This document shows positions 40,819-47,484 of a stretch of DNA of 47,484 nt, piece by piece. The notes beneath the pieces were generated by a model that was not told the DNA's origin, did no database searches, and saw only the letters and a program-made list of their open reading frames with translations. The position numbers and the translations under genes were made by a program. This DNA comes from Haemophilus parahaemolyticus (lineage in GTDB: Bacteria > Pseudomonadota > Gammaproteobacteria > Enterobacterales > Pasteurellaceae), in assembly GCF_018373095.1 (NCBI RefSeq), contig NZ_JAHAHT010000004.1, forward strand, positions 1 to 47,484, written 5' to 3'. Numbering within the stretch: position 1 is the stretch's first letter; each line of letters starts with the position of its first letter.

Positions 40819-42657
40819 TTAATTCTCTATAAAATATTTTAACATCTGCAAATTTCTTTTCCATTCCTGCTGCATCTGAAAAACCCAACTAGAAATCTGA
40901 CTTTCCCAATACTCCCCATCATCAGTTTGTGCTAACTGGGCAATCTCTTGTAAGCGATTTAGTCCCACAGAAGCAAATGCCCCTTTGATTTTATGAGCTT
41001 GATCTGCCACTTTTTTACGATTTTCTGATGAATTATCTTGTTGCCAACGAGAAAAATCATCATTCAGTTCTTTCAAATAGTTAGGCATCAATTGCTCGAA
41101 TAGCACAAGATTGGCTAAAACACCTTGTTTTCCCATTACACTTAACAACTCCTGAACCATTTGTGGGTTATAAGGTAAAGAAGGGTCATCAACAAGCGGT
41201 GGATTTTCGGCAGTAATTGGCAAAATCATATCGCCAAAATGTTCGTGCAAGCAGGTTGAAAGTGATTCCAATGAAAGGGGCTTGCGGAGTACATCATCCA
41301 TGCCTTGCCGTTGGTAATCGGCTTTGGTCTGCATAATATTGGCAGTTAAAGCGATCATCAGAGGCAAGTAATCGATCTCTTCAGCTTTATAGCGACGAAG
41401 TAACTCTTGTGCAATTGCAGTGCCTGTTGTGTCTGGGAGTTGAATATCAAGTAAAATTAAATCATAGCTATTGTGCTCAAATTTTTGGAAAGCTTCCACG
41501 CCTGTCATTGCGACATCTACTTTACATCCAAATTTTTCAAGCATCGTTTTAGCAACGATAACATTCACTTCCACATCTTCAACTAGCAAGACTTCTAAGC
41601 CTAAATAGGAAGTTTGAATTTGCTGATCGTTTACCACTTCTTCTGCTTTGATCGTCAGTGTGAAGGTTGAACCTTTGCCTAATTCACTTTGAACGGTAAG
41701 ATCGCCTTGCATTAACTGGGCAATTTGTTTTGAAACTGCTAAGCCAATCCCACTGCCTTGTGCTTTGTGTCCGTTAGAATTTTCCGATTGGTAGAACATC
41801 TGGAAGATCTTTTCTTGCTCACTCGCTGCAATGCCAAATCCCGTATCTTGCACGCTAAATTGCAAATATTCGGGCGAGTGGTTTTCAATATTTAAGCGAA
41901 TTGAGCCACCTTCAGGGGTAAATTTCACTGCATTGCTGAGCAAATTCCAAAGAATTTGGCTGAGGCGAGCGTTATCGGTCAGAATAAATTCAGGCAGATT
42001 TTGTGCATAATTCAGCTCAAATTTAATCGCTTTTTTGCTCGCCATTAGCTGGGCAAAATGGTTGATATCGTGGATGATTTGCATCACTTCGACTGGCTTG
42101 TTAAACAACTCAATGCGTTTACTGTCGATTTTTTCGAGGTCAATAATATCGCTAAAAATATTGCTCAGCGACATCGCACTGATATTGATCGTTTTTAGAT
42201 ACTCCCGCTGTTGCTCAGCGTTCAATCCACCATCAAGTAAAATACGGCTGAGCCCAATGATGCCGTTTAGCGGTGTGCGAAGCTCGTGGCTAATAGTTGC
42301 CATCAACTGCGTTTTATCTTGGCTATTCTTTTCAAGACGTTTATTTAGTACAAAATCTTGCTCACGTAAACGCCCTAATTCGAACACATTTTGTTCTAAT
42401 TTAATCCGTGATTTTTCTAATTTTTCAACAATTACATTAAAAAAGTAGATTACAAATGGGGCTGAAATCAGCCCAAAAAGTACTGAGCGAAGAATATCAA
42501 TGGCGAGTACTTCGCCCAGAAACAGATAATCCAGAAAAAATTGTAGCAAAATCGCTGAAACTGCAAGCACGACAAAACCCAAAATAGCCGAACGGATTTT
42601 GCCAAGTTTGATAACCCAGTTTACGTAGTTTTCGCTACACTTTTTAAAAATACCCAT
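40819..42657 (-). CDS. arcB: ArcB hybrid sensor kinase without PAS domain
   Basis: ArcB is the anaerobic redox sensor that phosphorylates ArcA. The 612 residues have two transmembrane helices (about 20-45 and 56-76) and a short coiled linker (80-115). The kinase core follows with His124 (SHELRTPLNG), N-box near 238-242 and GSGIGLA (301-307). The receiver carries Asp404, and the HPt domain His555 (AHKIKGAFASVG). E. coli ArcB has 778 residues; the missing part is the PAS domain, also absent in Haemophilus ArcB. It starts six bases after the DMT transporter gene, so they are probably cotranscribed. Confidence 0.95.
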   Translation of the reverse strand: MGIFKKCSENYVNWVIKLGKIRSAILGFVVLAVSAILLQFFLDYLFLGEVLAIDILRSVLFGLISAPFVIYFFNVIVEKLEKSRIKLEQNVFELGRLREQDFVLNKRLEKNSQDKTQLMATISHELRTPLNGIIGLSRILLDGGLNAEQQREYLKTINISAMSLSNIFSDIIDLEKIDSKRIELFNKPVEVMQIIHDINHFAQLMASKKAIKFELNYAQNLPEFILTDNARLSQILWNLLSNAVKFTPEGGSIRLNIENHSPEYLQFSVQDTGFGIAASEQEKIFQMFYQSENSNGHKAQGSGIGLAVSKQIAQLMQGDLTVQSELGKGSTFTLTIKAEEVVNDQQIQTSYLGLEVLLVEDVEVNVIVAKTMLEKFGCKVDVAMTGVEAFQKFEHNSYDLILLDIQLPDTTGTAIAQELLRRYKAEEIDYLPLMIALTANIMQTKADYQRQGMDDVLRKPLSLESLSTCLHEHFGDMILPITAENPPLVDDPSLPYNPQMVQELLSVMGKQGVLANLVLFEQLMPNYLKELNDDFSRWQQDNSSENRKKVADQAHKIKGAFASVGLNRLQEIAQLAQTDDGEYWESQISSWVFQMQQEWKRNLQMLKYFIEN

Positions 42658-42663
42658 TATGTA

Positions 42664-43533
42664 TTAACCAAACAATTTCTCTGCGTACATACATAAAATT
42701 GCAATCACACCCAAGCCAATACCAACAGCATTCAACTTACTGATTTTCTCTTTAAAGATAAATGCCCCTGTGAGTGCACCTAAGCAGATTACACCGAGAT
42801 CCATTCCTGCAAATACGATGGTTGGGCTGTCGCTCATATGTTGGTGTGCTTTGATGTAGAAAAGAATATTAAAGAAGTTCAATACGCCTAGCAAAATGCC
42901 GCCTAAGAAACTTGGCACGTTCCATTGTGTGCGTTTAAGCATGAGGTAGATAAACATAATCGCACCTGCTAGTACAAACGAGATAAAGAGCGTAGTTGGG
43001 AATGCCCCACCCATTTTCGCGATCTGTTTGAATAAAATGCCGATTGTGCCGTAACCAAGCCAAACTAACCCTAAGAAAAGTACCGCTTTGCCTGCGTTGT
43101 CCATCTCTTTAGTTGGTTTAGAAAGTAAGCAGAATAACGCAAGGAAAGAAATGACCACGCCCACAATGCGTAAATGGCTTAACTCTTCATGAAAGAGGAA
43201 AACGGCAGCAATGATTTGCAAGAATAGTGCTAAACGTTGTGCAGCATCTGCTCGAACAATCCCAGCGTATTCGACTGCCTTGGACATAAACACAAACACA
43301 GAAGGTAACAATATACCCAATGAAAGGAAAATCGGTTGGGCTTCACTTTCAAGGAAAAATTCTGTGAATCCTAAGCCTTTGAAATCAGGTTGAAGTAAGA
43401 AATAGCAAAGTGAAATTGCCGTGACATAGTTGAAAGCGATCGCCTGCTCAATCACAATTTGCTTAGCACGAGCTACTTTTAATAGCACTGAAACTGCAAC
43501 GCTACAAAAGACAGCAAGAATAAGAAATAACAT
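42664..43533 (-). CDS. DMT-superfamily (EamA-like) permease
   Basis: The 289-residue protein has about ten hydrophobic helices and an internal two-fold repeat of five, as in drug/metabolite transporters. The first repeat contains VEYAGIVRADAAQRLALFLQIIAAVFLFHEEL, the second SPTIVFAGMDLGVICLGALTGAFIFKEKIS. These are matching EamA helix-loop endings with glutamates before the last helix. The substrate is unknown. It lies directly upstream of arcB in one likely operon. Confidence 0.85.
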   Translation of the reverse strand: MLFLILAVFCSVAVSVLLKVARAKQIVIEQAIAFNYVTAISLCYFLLQPDFKGLGFTEFFLESEAQPIFLSLGILLPSVFVFMSKAVEYAGIVRADAAQRLALFLQIIAAVFLFHEELSHLRIVGVVISFLALFCLLSKPTKEMDNAGKAVLFLGLVWLGYGTIGILFKQIAKMGGAFPTTLFISFVLAGAIMFIYLMLKRTQWNVPSFLGGILLGVLNFFNILFYIKAHQHMSDSPTIVFAGMDLGVICLGALTGAFIFKEKISKLNAVGIGLGVIAILCMYAEKLFG

Positions 43534-43673
43534 AAAATCTCCTTTTTCGTTAATTTCTGGATAATTAGAATTTGGCGATTTTAATCTATTTTTTATGAAA
43601 AAAGTGAGTTAAGCGGTCGGATCTGTCATATTTTTTACAAAATGTAGTCTATTTTCAACCGCTTATTTTTGGT

Positions 43674-44213
43674 TTAACGCTCAAACAACCTACGCTCTAA
43701 ACTCTCTTGTTGTTCAACTAAAATCAGAATGGCGGCATCACCACCCCACTCTCTTGGTGCCTGATGCAAAGCCAATACTTTAGGATGTTGCACTAACCAG
43801 CGAGGAATTTGATCTTTGAGCGTGCGTGTACCAAAACCCGTCATAATGCTGGCACAATAAACGTGCTCACGTTCGCAGGCTAAAATTAAAGCAGCTAATT
43901 CTTTTTTCGCTTTTTCTTTGGTTAAACCATGCAGATCTAAAAACAATTCAGGCTGAAAATCACCTCGGCGAAGTTGTTTTAAAATATAAGGATCAACATC
44001 CTCACGTAAATAGCGAACTCTCTCATTTTCTTCTTTCAAAAGCGGCTCATATTCGTCCGAAAAGAAAAACTCAGTATCTTTTTGCTCTTGCATTTCGCGC
44101 AATTCGTTAATTTTTTTGCGTGGTGGTTGGCTTGGAATAAAGGTATCTTGCTTGATTTTTTTTGTGCCTTTAATTGCTTCTTGAAATAAGGCTAATTCAT
44201 CATTTTCAATCAT
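43674..44213 (-). CDS. smrB: SmrB ribosome-collision endonuclease
   Basis: SmrB cleaves mRNA between collided ribosomes in bacterial ribosome rescue. The 179 residues match E. coli YfcN (183). An N-terminal extension that docks on the ribosome (about 1-85) is followed by the Smr domain with LDLHGLTKEKAKKEL (D-L-H-G nuclease motif) and MTGFGTRTLKDQIPRWL. The gene is monocistronic, with no strong terminator seen; uptake-signal half sites near 43610-43665 form a possible inverted pair after it. Confidence 0.93.
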   Translation of the reverse strand: MIENDELALFQEAIKGTKKIKQDTFIPSQPPRKKINELREMQEQKDTEFFFSDEYEPLLKEENERVRYLREDVDPYILKQLRRGDFQPELFLDLHGLTKEKAKKELAALILACEREHVYCASIMTGFGTRTLKDQIPRWLVQHPKVLALHQAPREWGGDAAILILVEQQESLERRLFER

Positions 44214-44303
44214 AATGCTCTCCCAAATTATTCAATTTACGGTTATAAAGCTTATCCTCAATACACATTAACATCAAATTTTTTTCGGAAAAGCCACTCC
44301 CGA

Positions 44304-45080
44304 TTATTTAAACTTATCCGTCGGATTACCTAAAAATAAATATCGATATTTTTCCACCCACATGGCGGTTGCCCCACAAACCGCAATAGGCATAACCACC
44401 AGATTCACAAAGGGAATCATGGTAAATAAACTTACTAAAGCTCCGAAGGTATAATTCATCCATTTATTCTGATTTAGTGCATTACGCATATGAGGAAAGC
44501 TTATTTTATGATTATCAAACGGGTAGTCACAATATTGAATAGCAATCATCCAAGCACCAAAAATAAAAGCAAGCACGGGCACGGCAGTTTGTCCTAAAAC
44601 AGGAATAAAGCTAAGGAAAAAGAGCGCTATTAAGCGTGGCAGGCTATAAACCATTTTCTGCCATTCACGTTTTAGCATTCTCGGAATATCTTTGAGTAGC
44701 CCTAATAATGAGGTGTCGCCAAGTGGTTGGTTAGTAAGCTGTAATTCTACCTTTTCGGATAATAATGCATTAAATGGAGCAGCAATAAAATTTGCTAGCG
44801 TAGTAAATGCAAAATAAAAACCGACTAGTAATAATAGAAAAATCATAGGAATAAGAATAAATGAAAGCCAATCTAGCCAATATGGAAGTAAGAGCTCAAA
44901 CCATACATTTAGCTGATTAATAAAAAACCAAGTTAGACCAATAATTAATAACATATTGATAATTAAAGGAAATATAACAAATGGCAAAAACTGACGTTGT
45001 GTTAATAAACGCCAGCCATAAATAAAATAATAACACCCCAATCCTACTTGTGTTTGTGAAGATGAAAATAGTAAATACAT
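44304..45080 (-). CDS. cysZ: CysZ-family inner-membrane protein (sulfate uptake)
   Basis: The 258-residue protein matches CysZ, a proton-coupled sulfate permease in E. coli (253). It has YYFIYGWRLLTQRQFLPF at the start, paired long hydrophobic helices, ANFIAAPFNALLSEKVE, and the QYCDYPFDNHKISF block. The RBS AGGAA is five bases before the ATG. It is divergent from zipA, the same neighbourhood as in E. coli. Confidence 0.92.
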   Translation of the reverse strand: MYLLFSSSQTQVGLGCYYFIYGWRLLTQRQFLPFVIFPLIINMLLIIGLTWFFINQLNVWFELLLPYWLDWLSFILIPMIFLLLLVGFYFAFTTLANFIAAPFNALLSEKVELQLTNQPLGDTSLLGLLKDIPRMLKREWQKMVYSLPRLIALFFLSFIPVLGQTAVPVLAFIFGAWMIAIQYCDYPFDNHKISFPHMRNALNQNKWMNYTFGALVSLFTMIPFVNLVVMPIAVCGATAMWVEKYRYLFLGNPTDKFK

Positions 45081-45185
45081 AACGTTCCTAAATGCTCAAA
45101 ATTTTGTGCGAAATATGGTAAGCTATGCAGACTAATTTCGCAAACTGCGAACCTCATATTTTCAGATGATTTTCTTAGAGGACTT

Positions 45186-46085
45186 ATGGAACTTCATATT
45201 ATTTTCTTTATTTTGGCAGGATTATTGATTGCCGTACTCATTGGTTCTAGCTTTCTGTCTAATCGCCGTGAAAAATCACGTATTTTTTCGAACACTTTTT
45301 CTCAACGTCCTCCATCAACACCAATAAACACCATAACGTCAGACAATTACACCTCGTTTGAAGCAAAGACACAAATATACTCTCACTCTGAAACAATGCC
45401 TTCATCTGAGATAAATATGCAATCACCTGCTGAAATTCAACGTGATGTGGAAAATTCATTAAGTGAAATTAAGATTCGTATTCCAACACAAGAGCCAGAA
45501 AATCGAACAGAAGAAACCTCGCCTTCAGGAAATAGCCATATTTATGAACACACTGTAGATTTATATACTCAATCGGTAGAATCCACGATTATCAGTGCTC
45601 ATCAAGAGTCTAACTCTCAACCAACTTACTTTGAAGAATCTCTACCGCAAGCTGAAGAACCCGAACAAATTGAGTCAGAAGTACACACGGATATGATTAC
45701 ACTTTATGTCGTTGCAGCTGAAGGAGAACAATTTCATGGAGCATATATCCTGCAGTGTTTAGAAGCTCTCGGTTTTGAATATGGGGAATATCAAATTTTC
45801 CATCGTCATCAACACTTGGGAAATAATAATTCTCCTGTTATTTTCAGTATCGCAAATATGATGCAGCCAGGTGTGTTTGATCTATCGCAGATTCAAGATC
45901 TTTCAACAATCGGTCTAGTAATATTCATGCACCTACCGACTGAAGGTAATCCGCAAACAAATTTAAGATTGATGTTGCAAAGCACAGAGCGTTTAGCCAA
46001 TGCATTAAATGGTTTCGTACTCAACGAAAACCGTGAAATCTTTGATGAGACCTCTCGCATTGAATATTTAAAACGCGTGAGCTAA
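45186..46085 (+). CDS. zipA: ZipA cell-division protein
   Basis: ZipA anchors the FtsZ ring to the inner membrane. The 299 residues have an N-terminal transmembrane helix (about 4-22, N-out) and a short basic patch (NRREKSR). A variable Ser/Glu/Gln-rich linker (about 35-165) and the FtsZ-binding domain (about 168-299, starting DMITLYVVAAEGEQFHGAYILQ) follow. The linker is shorter than in E. coli (328 total). An inverted uptake-signal terminator precedes ligA. Confidence 0.94.
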   Translation: MELHIIFFILAGLLIAVLIGSSFLSNRREKSRIFSNTFSQRPPSTPINTITSDNYTSFEAKTQIYSHSETMPSSEINMQSPAEIQRDVENSLSEIKIRIPTQEPENRTEETSPSGNSHIYEHTVDLYTQSVESTIISAHQESNSQPTYFEESLPQAEEPEQIESEVHTDMITLYVVAAEGEQFHGAYILQCLEALGFEYGEYQIFHRHQHLGNNNSPVIFSIANMMQPGVFDLSQIQDLSTIGLVIFMHLPTEGNPQTNLRLMLQSTERLANALNGFVLNENREIFDETSRIEYLKRVS

Positions 46086-46109
46086 TCATCTGCAAACTTT
46101 TTTGGAAAA

Positions 46110-46136
46110 TGGACCGCTTGCAAGCGGTCTTTTTTA
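46110..46136 (+). terminator. Terminator made of a back-to-back uptake-signal palindrome
   Basis: GACCGCTTGCAAGCGGTC (46112-46129) is a perfect 18-base palindrome made of two fused Apl uptake cores, followed by six T. Such head-to-head uptake signals are known to double as terminators. Confidence 0.85.
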
Positions 46137-46165
46137 TCGAGCCTTTTACTAAATTCGAGTTTACT

Positions 46166-47484
46166 ATGCCTTTATTTGCAAACACTTTAAATCAACAAGC
46201 AATTTCATTATTAGAGTTGGAACAACTTCGCCAAACATTGCGTAAATATGAATATCACTACCACGTGTTAGATAATCCGCTCGTGCCTGATGCGGAATAT
46301 GACCGCTTAATGAATGAGCTCAAAGCGATTGAAAAAGCCCATCCAGAACTGATTACCGCAGATTCGCCAACGCAACGAGTAGGTGCGAAACCGCTATCGG
46401 GCTTTACGCAAATTACCCACGAGTTGCCGATGCTTTCGCTTGATAATGCTTTTTCAAATGAAGAGTTATTAGGTTTTTTGCGTCGCATTGAAGGGCAAAT
46501 TCATCGTAATCCTGAAACGATGGTATTTTGTTGTGAGCCTAAATTAGATGGTTTAGCAGTCAGTATTTTGTATGTGAATGGTGTTCTTACCCAAGCTGCA
46601 ACCCGTGGCGATGGTACAACGGGCGAAGATATTACTGCCAACGTCCGTACTATTCGCAATGTGCCGTTGCGTTTAAATACGGATAATCCGCCAGCTCGCC
46701 TTGAAGTGCGTGGTGAGGTATTTATGCCTCAAAAGGGATTTAATGCGTTAAATGAAAGAGCATTAGAGCATGGCGAGAAAACATTTGCGAACCCACGTAA
46801 TGCGGCGGCGGGGTCGCTTCGTCAGTTAGATCCCCAAATTACCGCACAACGCCCGCTTACACTGAATGCATACGGTATCGGTATTTATGAGGCTGAGCAG
46901 CCTTTACCAAACACGCATTTCGATCGTTTGCAGTGGTTAAAATCAATTGGTATTCCTGTTAATAACGAAATTCGCCTTGCCAAAGGTGTAGAAGAATTAG
47001 CTGAATTTTATGCGGATATTCAAGCCAAACGCCCCAAATTAGGTTATGACATTGATGGCACGGTGTTAAAAGTTAACGACATCGCTTTACAAGAGCAGCT
47101 TGGCTTTATCTCTCGTTCGCCGCGTTGGGCGATTGCCTATAAATTCCCTGCACAAGAAGAGATGACCGTGCTTAATGATGTGGAATTTCAAGTGGGGCGA
47201 ACGGGGGCGATTACGCCTGTAGCGAAGCTTGAACCTGTATTTGTGGCAGGGGTTACGGTCAGCAATGCAACTTTACATAATGGCGATGAAATTGAGCGTC
47301 TTGGTATTGCGATTGGGGATACCGTAATTATTCGTCGTGCGGGAGATGTGATTCCGCAAATTATTGGTGTGGTAACAGAACGTCGCCCTATTAATGCAAA
47401 AAAAATCGTATTTCCGACCGCTTGTCCCGTGTGTGAATCGGCAGTGGTTCGCGTAGATGGCGAAGCGGTAGCACGTTGTACAGG
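46166..47484 (+). CDS. ligA: LigA NAD+-dependent DNA ligase, 5' part (runs off the window)
   Basis: LigA seals nicks using NAD+. The frame is open for 439 codons from MPLFANTLNQQ to the window edge. The NAD-binding Ia domain has YEYHYHVLDNPLVPDAEYDRL. The adenylation domain has the catalytic lysine in CCEPKLDGLAVS (Lys126), followed by ATRGDGTTGEDIT. The OB-fold region includes FQVGRTGAITPVA, and the first zinc-finger cysteines (CPVCES) appear at the end. E. coli LigA is 671 residues, so about 230 codons are missing. It follows zipA as in E. coli. Confidence 0.97.
   Translation, partial: MPLFANTLNQQAISLLELEQLRQTLRKYEYHYHVLDNPLVPDAEYDRLMNELKAIEKAHPELITADSPTQRVGAKPLSGFTQITHELPMLSLDNAFSNEELLGFLRRIEGQIHRNPETMVFCCEPKLDGLAVSILYVNGVLTQAATRGDGTTGEDITANVRTIRNVPLRLNTDNPPARLEVRGEVFMPQKGFNALNERALEHGEKTFANPRNAAAGSLRQLDPQITAQRPLTLNAYGIGIYEAEQPLPNTHFDRLQWLKSIGIPVNNEIRLAKGVEELAEFYADIQAKRPKLGYDIDGTVLKVNDIALQEQLGFISRSPRWAIAYKFPAQEEMTVLNDVEFQVGRTGAITPVAKLEPVFVAGVTVSNATLHNGDEIERLGIAIGDTVIIRRAGDVIPQIIGVVTERRPINAKKIVFPTACPVCESAVVRVDGEAVARCT

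Noticed and set aside
1..47484. CRISPR arrays, rRNA or tRNA genes
   Set aside because: No regularly spaced repeats and no tRNA cloverleaf or rRNA signature were recognised by reading; a dedicated scan could still find a short RNA.

Overview
The window is a piece of a Pasteurellaceae chromosome. Three things support this: gene orders typical of the family (rseP-bamA-skp-lpxD-fabZ-lpxA, ftsY-ftsE-ftsX, cysZ/zipA-ligA, divergent uvrA/ssb), an ArcB without a PAS domain, and many copies of the DNA uptake signal ACAAGCGGT/ACCGCTTGT. That 9-mer is the 'Apl' uptake dialect (Actinobacillus, Mannheimia, Glaesserella, Bibersteinia, H. ducreyi clade), not the 'Hin' dialect AAGTGCGGT. I cannot name the species from sequence alone.

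Layout. 1-5.8 kb: envelope biogenesis operon (rseP end, bamA, skp, lpxD, fabZ, lpxA), closed by a strong terminator where lpxB would usually follow. 5.9-10.3 kb: a sodium-coupled NSS transporter, then on the minus strand rdgC, a methyltransferase and a CPA1 cation/proton antiporter. 10.5-16.7 kb: ppiD, a half-size periplasmic solute-binding-like protein, mrp/apbC and priA. 16.7-23.0 kb: pyrE and yheS (minus), yajG, rsmE and yqgE (plus), hemA (minus). 23.2-26.5 kb: greA, the molybdate-binding mop, Kdo kinase kdkA, a lipoprotein and thyA. 26.6-29.7 kb: ftsY-ftsE-ftsX. 35.8-47.5 kb: uvrA/ssb with a LexA box, pmbA, arcB with a DMT transporter, smrB, cysZ, zipA and the 5' part of ligA, which runs off the end.

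Between ftsX and uvrA (about 29.75-35.8 kb) lies a mosaic accessory island. It holds a decayed IS3/IS150-type end, an SRPBCC protein divergent from a LysR regulator, and an intact mdaB. Next come a 543-residue ABC-type ATPase fused to a DUF4435/TOPRIM-like domain, a second 5'-truncated and about 8% diverged mdaB copy, and a fragment of a Mu-like transposase. The ATPase-DUF4435 gene pairs the domains found in the PARIS anti-phage system (AriA+AriB) in one compact polypeptide and is the best candidate here for a little-described defence system. Its terminator is an inverted pair of AGGTCGTCTGAA, the Neisseria mucosa-type DNA uptake sequence, and both flanking mdaB copies carry the Hin-type uptake core at the same site. 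The gene therefore seems to have arrived by natural transformation across families.

Start codons were moved inward from the longest open frame for lpxA, the antiporter, the solute-binding-like gene, yheS, rsmE, yqgE, kdkA, ftsX, uvrA and ssb. The reasons are family N-termini, ribosome binding sites, or a terminator or repeat lying inside the upstream extension. No rRNA, tRNA or CRISPR array was seen.
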